Shown here in pieces: positions 1 to 6,078 of a stretch of 6,216 nt of DNA; within the stretch, counting starts at the first letter, position 1; each line of letters starts with the position of its first letter. This DNA is from JBBQUP01 sp038212305. Lineage in GTDB: Bacteria; Bacteroidota; Bacteroidia; Bacteroidales; Marinilabiliaceae. Location: contig JBBQUP010000139.1 of the NCBI GenBank assembly GCA_038212305.1, forward strand, positions 1 through 6,216, read 5' to 3'. The position numbers were made by a program, and so were the translations under genes. A model generated the notes under the pieces. The model saw only the letters and a program-made list of their open reading frames with translations. It did not search any database and had not been told where the DNA came from.

Positions 1-1047
1 TAAAACTTCTTGCGCATACAAAGGTTGATGCGGATTTCTTCGACCCATTAAGCCATAATATAACGAATCGAGATTAAGGGTGGTAGGTCCTTGCAGGCAC
101 TGGTAACTTGCCCAAGAAGCATATACAAATGGATTAAAATCCTTTTCATTATGAACCGTAAGCAAGTGTCCTTGGGTGTTTTGAGCAGCAATCATGGTTC
201 CTAATTGGAAAACTTTATCCATAGAGAATTGTTTCACGTTCCGGTAAAGAGGTTCGGGACCGGCAACGCTGTAAAGGGTATTCCAATAGGCGCCAATTCG
301 GGCAACGGTATAATTTATGTAAAGAGCCTGACTTATACTATCGCTAGGGCCGTTCGACCGTTGACCGATAAATCCAGCAAAAGGGAAGACAATTATTTTT
401 CGGTCAGCCAAAACATCGAGAATTTTTTCCATTTTGGCATATTCATCGGGGTTGGGTTGCATTTTTACTGAATCCCACAAATTGGGAGTATCCCATCCCA
501 TTCCACGGTTTTTATCTCTTCGGTTTAGCAGGTGACTGGCAACCGAAATCGTATTGTACTTGTTTTCTATAAGCCAGTCAATTATTTGATTTCGAGCCGA
601 ATCGGACCAGTTTGAGGCGAAAAAGCGGTCGCCAAGATGAAAACTTCTTATTAATTCATGTTTTCCACCCTTGTAACCAAACCAAACCGGATTGGTTTCA
701 TCGGCCGATATTAATCCTGGAATATCCGAAGCAATACATTCAAATTCGCCAGTAATTTTCTTTCTCAAATTGTCCGAAAACCATGCAGTAAATTTCCACG
801 TACCAACTTTATCGGGCATGACCCTCATTTTCCAAGTTTTTCCGCCAGTATAAAAACCAATACATTTAAGTATCGATTTATCGGGTCGTGTATATTCTAC
901 CCGCAATGTTGTTTGTGTAAATGGGTTTGCGTAAATGTTTTCGTTTGTAAGTTCTTTTTCAAACTTAGACCATATTCCAATTTGAGGCTGTGAAGCATGT
1001 ATGGCTTGTATGCCAATGAAAAGAAAGATAAAAAATAAATTTCTCAT
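1..1047 (-). CDS. DUF5060/DUF4038 putative glycoside hydrolase (apiosidase-like), partial
   Basis: This is a likely exported glycosidase whose 3' end lies beyond the left window edge; 349 residues are readable without a stop from the ATG at 1047. Residues 1-19 form a signal peptide (MRNLFFIFLFIGIQAIHAS) with a probable signal peptidase I site near HAS. Residues 22-107 are a DUF5060-type beta-domain, with NPF at 41-43 and GFYTGGKTWKMR near 64-75. From about 111 a DUF4038-type TIM barrel begins, with HLGDRFF at 137-143, ARIGAY at 249-254 followed by AGPEP with Glu265, TVHN at 297-300, and PLYAQEVL at the edge with Glu347. Glu265 and Glu347 are the expected acid/base and nucleophile by family position (inference). 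The C-terminal beta-sandwich is not visible. It starts 8 bp after the preceding gene's stop, so it is almost certainly co-transcribed and possibly translationally coupled. The substrate cannot be read from sequence; the relation to GH140 is at fold and motif level only. Confidence 0.88.
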   Translation of the reverse strand, partial: MRNLFFIFLFIGIQAIHASQPQIGIWSKFEKELTNENIYANPFTQTTLRVEYTRPDKSILKCIGFYTGGKTWKMRVMPDKVGTWKFTAWFSDNLRKKITGEFECIASDIPGLISADETNPVWFGYKGGKHELIRSFHLGDRFFASNWSDSARNQIIDWLIENKYNTISVASHLLNRRDKNRGMGWDTPNLWDSVKMQPNPDEYAKMEKILDVLADRKIIVFPFAGFIGQRSNGPSDSISQALYINYTVARIGAYWNTLYSVAGPEPLYRNVKQFSMDKVFQLGTMIAAQNTQGHLLTVHNEKDFNPFVYASWASYQCLQGPTTLNLDSLYYGLMGRRNPHQPLYAQEVL

Positions 1048-1055
1048 TTTGTCAA

Positions 1056-2954
1056 TTAATTATTTAGTTTATTTTTTGTTAGTTTTATTTTTAAACACCA
1101 ATCTTGGTTCGTGTTATTATCACTTTTCGGAAAATTTACTATTGTGATACATCCTTTGGAATCAGAAACCAGTTCTTGATTGTTTTGTAGCCAAATGCCT
1201 GAAATTGGATTAAACCATTGCAACTGATAATTAGAATTTGAAATAAGTCCAGTTATTAAAGGAGTTTCGCATTTATTTTCGAAATAAATAAACCCTAATT
1301 CTTTTTCAGGCGATTGCAGGAAAAAAGCCCATCCATCCAATCCATCTTCTTTGGCTGTTTTAGCCTTATTGGGAATCAGTAATTCAGATTTTGGAGAACA
1401 TTTTTGGTATAAATTACCTTCTGAAAGGATAAATTTACCTAAGAATTGCAGTTGTGCACCCGATGAATAATTCATTGCATCCCAAATATAGGGTCTATCG
1501 CCTTTATTGTATGATTCACCGGTTGAATTCCCATCATAAGCACCCGTACCATAAATATGACCAGCCAAGGCACCCGAAAGCACGCTGCCATACATTTGGG
1601 TACGCCCGAAGTAGTTGTCGCGATCAGAATTTGGAACTGGTCGTTCACCGGCAACGGTATTGTGAAACACATTGTCCCATCCAGGGTAATATGGTTCTAA
1701 GTTAGCTGCCGGATATGCCGGTTGCAATTTGAAAAGTTCTTCAATCATTGGGTAAAATCCATGGTTTCGTGGCACATTTCCAACCGAATGCATGGTTATC
1801 CAAGCATCATCTTTGCCATGTCCGAAGTTTCGAAAAGTAGAACCATCAATAAGTATTGTATGGGGCTGACCATAAGGTAAACCACCATATTTATTGTAAT
1901 GGTAGGTAAGTACATTGTTAAACTCTTTTGCTGGTAAAGAGAAGTTTTTATTTATCCAATCTAAATGAATACCACTAAAAATTATATTGTAGGCTCCATA
2001 ACGAGCAATTATATATTGAACATATCTTGAATAGGATTCTGGCCAATCAAAATATTTTTTCCACGACGGACCATGGTCGCGTCTAACAGTTTCGAGAAAA
2101 GTAACAAAGCCTTGTTTGTCAAGGTATTGTATTTTCTTATCTAAACTTTTAAAATAAGCTGGATTTATTTTATCGAAATTGGCTATAACTTTTGATTTTC
2201 CCCATGGTTCAAAAGGCATATTACCCAATTCGTCGTGCATATCTTTACTGGTTTTCATTCCATTTTTTTCCCAAGCTTGTCTTACTCCAATTGAGTCATC
2301 GTTTATGTATTGTGCAGGGAAACTATCTACTTTCCAATTAGGGAAAGCTGCAATTATAGCAATGGTATTGTATTCTTGTTTTTTTCTGAATGCGAGAGCT
2401 TCTTCAAAGCTTATTTTTTCATTCGGAATATAATCAACTTTTGGTTTTATCCCTTTCACAGGGAAACGCCAGGTAGAGGCTGCCCACCAAGTATCGCCTA
2501 ACATAAAGAATGGAGTGCCATCAGCATATTCGAGCGCGTGTCCGTTTTTAGTTGGTTTAATAAATCCATGAAAGTTCGGATTCTTTAGCAAATCGCCTTC
2601 ACTTCTGTTAATTGCGTTAAACGAACCAGTTTGATTATTTAATCCATTATCAGAAATGTTTGAATTACTTTTCCAATGCCATTTTCCGGGTTTGGTTGCT
2701 ACCAACCTAAAAACAAATTCATTTCCGACATTCCAAAAGCCATAAATTTTTTTTTGAAATTCAGGACCAGACAATTCAATCCAGCAATCTATTTCTTTAT
2801 ATGGATTCGAGAATTCGCTATTGGTTTTTAACGTAATTTCTTTAATTTCAAATACATGTACTGTCTCTCTTGCCTCACTATTACATAATATAATAAAAGT
2901 AAATAGTAATAAGATTACTATTTTATTAATATATGTAATGATCTTATTTTCCAT
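1056..2954 (-). CDS. DUF5060/DUF4038 apiosidase-like glycoside hydrolase with C-terminal beta-sandwich
   Basis: A 632-residue exported protein with the full three-domain layout of the DUF4038 (GH140-like) group. I chose the ATG at 2954 (MENKIITYINK...); a TTG four codons upstream (2966) keeps the frame but adds nothing. The signal peptide covers about residues 1-28. A Cys follows the hydrophobic core (ILCNSEA), but Leu before it makes a lipobox doubtful, and cleavage after SEA is as likely. DUF5060-type domain: about 31-116, with NPY and GFW landmarks. TIM barrel: about 130-510, with PFFMLGDTWW at 148-157, ARYGAY at 317-322, FSGIHLDW with Asp332, NLEPYY with Glu420, and GHIYG at 465-469, a family hallmark. 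The C-terminal domain, about 516-632, has WFNPISGIW and DWCL, matching the Pfam putative collagen-binding beta-sandwich found after DUF4038. Asp332 takes the acid/base position and Glu420 the nucleophile position (inference). No type IX secretion tail is seen. It is the middle gene of the operon; the exact sugar is unknown. Confidence 0.92.
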   Translation of the reverse strand: MENKIITYINKIVILLLFTFIILCNSEARETVHVFEIKEITLKTNSEFSNPYKEIDCWIELSGPEFQKKIYGFWNVGNEFVFRLVATKPGKWHWKSNSNISDNGLNNQTGSFNAINRSEGDLLKNPNFHGFIKPTKNGHALEYADGTPFFMLGDTWWAASTWRFPVKGIKPKVDYIPNEKISFEEALAFRKKQEYNTIAIIAAFPNWKVDSFPAQYINDDSIGVRQAWEKNGMKTSKDMHDELGNMPFEPWGKSKVIANFDKINPAYFKSLDKKIQYLDKQGFVTFLETVRRDHGPSWKKYFDWPESYSRYVQYIIARYGAYNIIFSGIHLDWINKNFSLPAKEFNNVLTYHYNKYGGLPYGQPHTILIDGSTFRNFGHGKDDAWITMHSVGNVPRNHGFYPMIEELFKLQPAYPAANLEPYYPGWDNVFHNTVAGERPVPNSDRDNYFGRTQMYGSVLSGALAGHIYGTGAYDGNSTGESYNKGDRPYIWDAMNYSSGAQLQFLGKFILSEGNLYQKCSPKSELLIPNKAKTAKEDGLDGWAFFLQSPEKELGFIYFENKCETPLITGLISNSNYQLQWFNPISGIWLQNNQELVSDSKGCITIVNFPKSDNNTNQDWCLKIKLTKNKLNN

Positions 2955-3034
2955 GCTTTTAAACAATATTTTTAATTCCTTTTATTAAGTATCTACAATG
3001 TTCCCCTAATTGGTTTCAATTCAGTTTACACTAC

Positions 3035-5599
3035 TTATTTTGTAATTATAAAATTATCAATCAGGTATTTCGGTGAATTATCCTGAGGCACATTAAATAT
3101 TTTAACTTCAATAGATTTTCCTTCAATTACATTGAATAATGCAAGATGGTGGGCATTACGGTCTTTAATGGCCATAAATGCCGGTTGTGTATCCTTGAAA
3201 AGTGGAAAAATATTTCCGATTTCCGATTTTTTACCACATGGACTAATCTTAAGAAACAACGTTCCGTCGCCATATTTGTATATATTGCTGTTTATTGATT
3301 TATAAATTGGTTTTTCAGCGTCCGATCCACTAAGCGGATAAGTACGTTCATAGTTTTGATCATGGCCACTTATGTCCAAATCTACATTGTATTTTCTCAG
3401 TATTGGGAAAATAACATTTGCAATTTCCATTTTTGAAGGATGACTTGAACCATAAGCATAAATAGGTTCATGATGATAAACTATTAACCATTTGTTTTCA
3501 GCTCGGGCCTTGGCAAGGTCATTATCTAACCAAGCAAGCTCTTCCTGATCTGGAACAAAATCGACCAAACAAAATGATGTAAAGTGCACATTGCCAATAT
3601 CAAAAGAATAATGTTTGTTGTTTCGGAAACCTTTTGGATGATTGAAAAATGGTGCCCAGTCTTCAAAACTTTCATCTAAGTATAATTCATGGTTGCCATA
3701 TTGGGTCATAAATGGTTTTGTTGCCAGAACAGGTTGATATTGCTTAAACCAACGATTTATGTTATCGAACCGTGTTTTAAAGCGCTTATCACGGTTTGCG
3801 TAGGCATAGTCACCACCACCAAGAATAAAATCGGGGTTATCAATAATTACTTCGTTCACAATGCGCTCGGCACCTGTAGCATTATTGTCCAATCGTCCTT
3901 CAATACCTGTATCAGTAATAAAATTAAATGAAAAGGAAGCATTGTTTCCGGAAGGCATTGTACTTGTTTGGTAAACAGGGCTATAAACACCTGTAAGATT
4001 TTTATCGGCCGAAACCTGATACTCATATTCTGATCCCGATTCCAGGTTATTTACTTCGACCGACTGTATCCATACTGTTCCTGGCGATTTTACAGATGTA
4101 CCTTGTTTCTGCAACCATTTTCCACTCCCTTTTTTCCGATAATTTACCAAACAGGGATTGTTTTGCGAAATGGTTGTCCACGTTATGGTGAATGAGGACT
4201 CTGGCTTGTCTGTCCATGAAAGATGAATGCCCATTGGGAATCCTGAGGATGAATGAGACAATTGCAACAGCCAACCATCGGTTTTGGTGGGTTTTTTAAG
4301 CTCCATGTTTTGTGTAACAAATCCTGCATCTATGGGTTTACCAATGCTAAAAGGATCAATCCATTGTGCATTATAGAAATTATCGCCCAGTGTAAGCTTC
4401 ACATTTTCGTCTTTTTCGACAAATAACAGGTATTCGTCTTTTTTAAGTCCAATAGCACCGGCATTAGGAGAAATGTCATCAACTGGTTGCATCTCGAAAA
4501 AGGGTAAACTTCCGAAATAAGACCATAAATCTTTTACCTGCTGCCTTAATTCGAAGTTTAGTTTTTTAGTATTTAAAATACAACTATTCCCAAGCGTAAA
4601 TTGCTGACATAGATAAGGAATTAGGGTATTGGTCCCATTCAATATTTCATTCGGAACAATAACAATTAATGGAATGTCTTTATCGCTTTTTTTTGTATCG
4701 TCTTTATTAAATTGTGAAGTTAACTGGAATTGTATGTACTTATTTGTAACCTTACTTTTTGGGTCATTCATAAAGCCCAAGGGGTGTAAATATGGGTCGT
4801 TATTGATAATAGCCGATGCAGCCTGATTCTTTTCGTTGTTTGAAAGACTGTTTTCGCCATTTTCGTCAGGCATGTAAAGCATTATGTTCTGATAGGCTCC
4901 AAACCGCGAAAAGAAATATGAAATATATTTATTCCATTCATGTTGGTTTGCCGGTTTTTGATTTTCCGAAAAAATATTTACGGGTAGCACAATTACTAAA
5001 TCATTGCGCCACATCCATTTAATAATAGTTTCTATTTTTTCGTATTCTTTATAATCCAATGGAAAAAGTGAGAATAACTTATTATTGTCATTTCCAAGAT
5101 AAAAAAGATTGTAACCATCTTTAACAAGTTCTTTTATTTGTATCGTATCATTTTTAAATAAAAGCTCCCAGTCTATTATTGTTCCTTTTACAAAAAAAGG
5201 ATTAACTGCCTTTTTAAACCATTGCGAATTTATTGGATTGATTTCAACCGGCAGAATGTTATTAGTAGACAAACAAATAAACTTGCTTTGTACTGTTTTA
5301 TCTTTGTCGGAAAATTGATAATTATAAGTCCATTTATCCCAATTGCAAGGACTAAAACGTATTTTCCAAGTTCCGTTTCCAGTATAATATCCTTTTACAA
5401 AATGTTGTTTTTTAAATGATTCGGTAAGGGTTACCATCAAATCAACATCCCCATAAGGGTCTTTATAGTTTATGTCATTCTTTATTTCTTTTTCGATTAT
5501 TCCAAACCTCTGAATGGTATCATTTTGAGCTTTCAAATTGAATGATAAAGCAAAAACAATCACTAAAAATAGTACTCTAAAAAGAATAATTACCTTCAT
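3035..5599 (-). CDS. Fusion of DUF5060/apiosidase-like glycosidase unit with purple acid phosphatase
   Basis: An 854-residue exported two-part protein. I use the ATG at 5599 (MKVIILFRV...); a TTG two codons upstream is the only earlier start. Signal peptide: about 1-24, cleaved near LKA/QND. DUF5060-type domain: about 30-112 (DPY; GYYTGNGTWKIR). Compact DUF4038-like barrel: about 128-370, with NPFFVKGTIIDW, RFGAY at 232-236 followed by MPDEN (Asp245, Glu246), and IVPNE with Glu318. Beta-sandwich: about 371-450 (WIDPFS; DGWLLQLS). An Fn3-like purple acid phosphatase N-domain follows at about 451-546 (SWTDKPESSFTITW). The metallophosphatase domain, about 555-854, has TDTG (Asp563), GDYAY (Asp597, Tyr600), GNHE (635-638), VYHH (His710) and GHDQNYER (His746). 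These are the five metal-binding motifs of the family, which hydrolyses phosphate monoesters with a two-metal centre. Gln748 replaces the usual second His of GHxH. It is the first gene of the operon. Each family assignment is solid; the combined activity is inference. Confidence 0.93.
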   Translation of the reverse strand: MKVIILFRVLFLVIVFALSFNLKAQNDTIQRFGIIEKEIKNDINYKDPYGDVDLMVTLTESFKKQHFVKGYYTGNGTWKIRFSPCNWDKWTYNYQFSDKDKTVQSKFICLSTNNILPVEINPINSQWFKKAVNPFFVKGTIIDWELLFKNDTIQIKELVKDGYNLFYLGNDNNKLFSLFPLDYKEYEKIETIIKWMWRNDLVIVLPVNIFSENQKPANQHEWNKYISYFFSRFGAYQNIMLYMPDENGENSLSNNEKNQAASAIINNDPYLHPLGFMNDPKSKVTNKYIQFQLTSQFNKDDTKKSDKDIPLIVIVPNEILNGTNTLIPYLCQQFTLGNSCILNTKKLNFELRQQVKDLWSYFGSLPFFEMQPVDDISPNAGAIGLKKDEYLLFVEKDENVKLTLGDNFYNAQWIDPFSIGKPIDAGFVTQNMELKKPTKTDGWLLQLSHSSSGFPMGIHLSWTDKPESSFTITWTTISQNNPCLVNYRKKGSGKWLQKQGTSVKSPGTVWIQSVEVNNLESGSEYEYQVSADKNLTGVYSPVYQTSTMPSGNNASFSFNFITDTGIEGRLDNNATGAERIVNEVIIDNPDFILGGGDYAYANRDKRFKTRFDNINRWFKQYQPVLATKPFMTQYGNHELYLDESFEDWAPFFNHPKGFRNNKHYSFDIGNVHFTSFCLVDFVPDQEELAWLDNDLAKARAENKWLIVYHHEPIYAYGSSHPSKMEIANVIFPILRKYNVDLDISGHDQNYERTYPLSGSDAEKPIYKSINSNIYKYGDGTLFLKISPCGKKSEIGNIFPLFKDTQPAFMAIKDRNAHHLALFNVIEGKSIEVKIFNVPQDNSPKYLIDNFIITK

Positions 5600-5611
5600 T
5601 TTCAATAAATT

Positions 5612-5624
5612 AACAACGGTTGTT
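5612..5624. promoter_or_regulatory. Palindrome upstream of operon start, possible operator
   Basis: AACAACGGTTGTT is a perfect odd-length palindrome: 6-bp arms AACAAC and GTTGTT around one G. It ends 12 bp before the ATG of the fusion gene, inside the presumed leader. A one-base loop cannot fold as an RNA hairpin, so if it matters it would be as a DNA site for a dimeric repressor. No regulator gene is in the window and no second copy was noticed. Confidence 0.25.
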
Positions 5625-5651
5625 CGACAAAAAAATTTAAAAATACAAATT

Positions 5652-5689
5652 AATGATAAATCATTCTCTATTAAAAACGATAGTACTAT
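5652..5689. repeat. Two short inverted repeats in operon leader region
   Basis: AATGAT-AA-ATCATT (5652-5665, 6-bp arms) and the perfect 10-bp palindrome ATAGTACTAT (5680-5689) sit between the candidate promoter at 5712 and the operon start. They could bind a regulator. The second one overlaps the plus-strand TATTTTTG box. AT-rich palindromes of this size also arise by chance. Confidence 0.25.
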
Positions 5690-5694
5690 TTTTG
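5687..5694 (+). promoter_or_regulatory. Divergent -7 box on the plus strand
   Basis: The sequence TATTTTTG, followed by CA, matches TAnnTTTG on the plus strand, pointing away from the operon. No TTG is seen at the expected -33 distance. No protein-coding gene follows within the window; the only downstream signal on this strand is a weak hairpin plus T-run ending near 5858. It could be a remnant, the start of a small RNA, or chance. Confidence 0.2.
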
Positions 5695-5711
5695 CATTTA
5701 TAATATAAAGT

Positions 5712-5719
5712 CAAAATTA
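5712..5719 (-). promoter_or_regulatory. Candidate operon promoter, Bacteroidota -7 box
   Basis: The minus strand reads TAATTTTG, a perfect match to the Bacteroidota -7 consensus TAnnTTTG, about 113 bp upstream of the chosen ATG of the fusion gene. A TTGTG lies further upstream, but with about 27 bp between TTG and the box, longer than the usual spacing of about 20 bp, so the -33 element is weak. It is the closest good match in the right orientation and the best candidate for driving the three-gene operon. The match could be chance in AT-rich DNA. Confidence 0.35.
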
Positions 5720-5733
5720 CATATTTTTTATAA

Positions 5734-5778
5734 TTAATCCAGTACACAACGAACACTAAATCCAGTTGCAAAGTCGTT
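5734..5778 (-). pseudogene. C-terminal scrap resembling a FISUMP/SUMF1-type domain
   Basis: Fourteen minus-strand codons reading NDFATGFSVRCVLD and then TAA. The ending GFSVRCV-x-D directly before a stop is the typical C-terminus of FISUMP (Fibrobacter succinogenes major paralogous domain) and related SUMF1-like proteins, common in Bacteroidota. Immediately upstream the frame has a stop (5779-5781) and another about seven codons further, and neither of the other frames restores a recognisable domain. If the match is real, this is the tail of a gene lost by deletion and point mutation. It lies just upstream of the candidate operon promoter and points the same way as the operon. The match is short and could be coincidence. 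Confidence 0.38.
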
Positions 5779-5823
5779 TTAGCAGTAATATCCCTGATGT
5801 TATAAGGTTCACAAAACACTAGG

Positions 5824-5858
5824 TTTTGCTACCACTCAGCAAAATGCTAAATTTTTTT
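5824..5858 (+). terminator. Weak hairpin plus T-run, possible plus-strand terminator
   Basis: TTTTGCT and AGCAAAA (5824-5830 and 5838-5844) form a 7-bp stem around a 7-base loop, with a further G-T pair outside. After a 7-base gap comes a run of seven T (5852-5858). The stem is poor in GC and the T-run is displaced, so this is a weak rho-independent terminator on the plus strand. A competing small stem (AGCA-aaa-TGCT) overlaps its right arm. The minus strand has no T-run after the hairpin. Confidence 0.22.
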
Positions 5859-5899
5859 ATTGCTTGTAAATCAGAATTTTGTGACGATATCTACTCATC

Positions 5900-5907
5900 C
5901 AAAATTA
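5900..5907 (-). promoter_or_regulatory. Alternative upstream -7 box
   Basis: The minus strand reads TAATTTTG, again a perfect TAnnTTTG match, with a TTG 22 bp upstream (in CCATTGCATG). That spacing fits a -33/-7 pair better than the box nearer the operon. Transcription from here would give a leader of about 300 nt and would pass through the FISUMP-like scrap, so it may instead be the old promoter of a decayed gene. Confidence 0.22.
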
Positions 5908-5964
5908 CTCACATCAGTAAACGATCATGCAATGGAACAAACATTATAACCATAAAATACTGGT

Positions 5965-5992
5965 ATTAACGAACGGTTAGTCGAATGTTAAT
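5965..5992. repeat. Inverted repeat with 6-bp arms
   Basis: ATTAAC (5965-5970) and GTTAAT (5987-5992) are perfect inverted arms 16 bp apart, enclosing GAACGGTTAGTCGAAT. The geometry would suit a dimeric DNA-binding site or a worn element end, but there is no second copy or target duplication to support either. Confidence 0.18.
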
Positions 5993-6024
5993 TTTTGGAA
6001 AAACATATGACATTATTGGTTATA

Positions 6025-6046
6025 AACAGATCGAAGAAGATCTGTT
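6025..6046. repeat. 8-bp stem-loop
   Basis: AACAGATC-gaagaa-GATCTGTT is a perfect 8-bp inverted repeat with a 6-base loop, the strongest hairpin in the window. Neither strand has a proper T-run after it (the minus strand continues TATAACC), so it is at best a degraded terminator. It may mark the end of a neighbouring transcript coming from the right. Confidence 0.4.
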
Positions 6047-6063
6047 CGTCATATTGCTATATC

Positions 6064-6078
6064 AATGTCGTTGACATT
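6064..6078. repeat. Short inverted repeat
   Basis: AATGTC-gtt-GACATT has 6-bp arms and a 3-base spacer, and lies 17 bp beyond the 8-bp stem-loop at 6025-6046. The pair of hairpins may be a structured transcript end or a remnant of a repeat element; no function can be assigned. Confidence 0.28.

Noticed and set aside
205..471. Plus-strand open frame of 88 residues
   Set aside because: Fully antisense to the barrel-coding part of the DUF4038 gene at 1-1047, with no domain of its own.
1454..1705. Plus-strand open frame and an overlapping minus-strand frame (1472-1672)
   Set aside because: Both lie inside the middle gene in other frames; its reading frame carries the family motifs, these carry none.
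2865..2885. Lipoprotein signal in the middle gene (Cys after the hydrophobic core)
   Set aside because: Leu directly before the Cys does not fit the usual lipobox small residue, and a standard cleavage site follows; left open but not called.
2964..2966. TTG as start codon of the middle gene (and TTG at 5603-5605 for the first)
   Set aside because: An ATG follows within two to four codons in both cases and gives a normal signal peptide.
3008..3021. AATTG-gttt-CAATT stem in the 80-bp gap between the first two genes, as a terminator
   Set aside because: Only 5 bp, AT-rich and without a T-run on the minus strand, so no evidence that it splits the operon.
5664..5830. Minus-strand open frame reading CEPYNIRDITAK... 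through the upstream region
   Set aside because: It has no start codon and overlaps the FISUMP-like scrap in another frame; I recognise no family in it.
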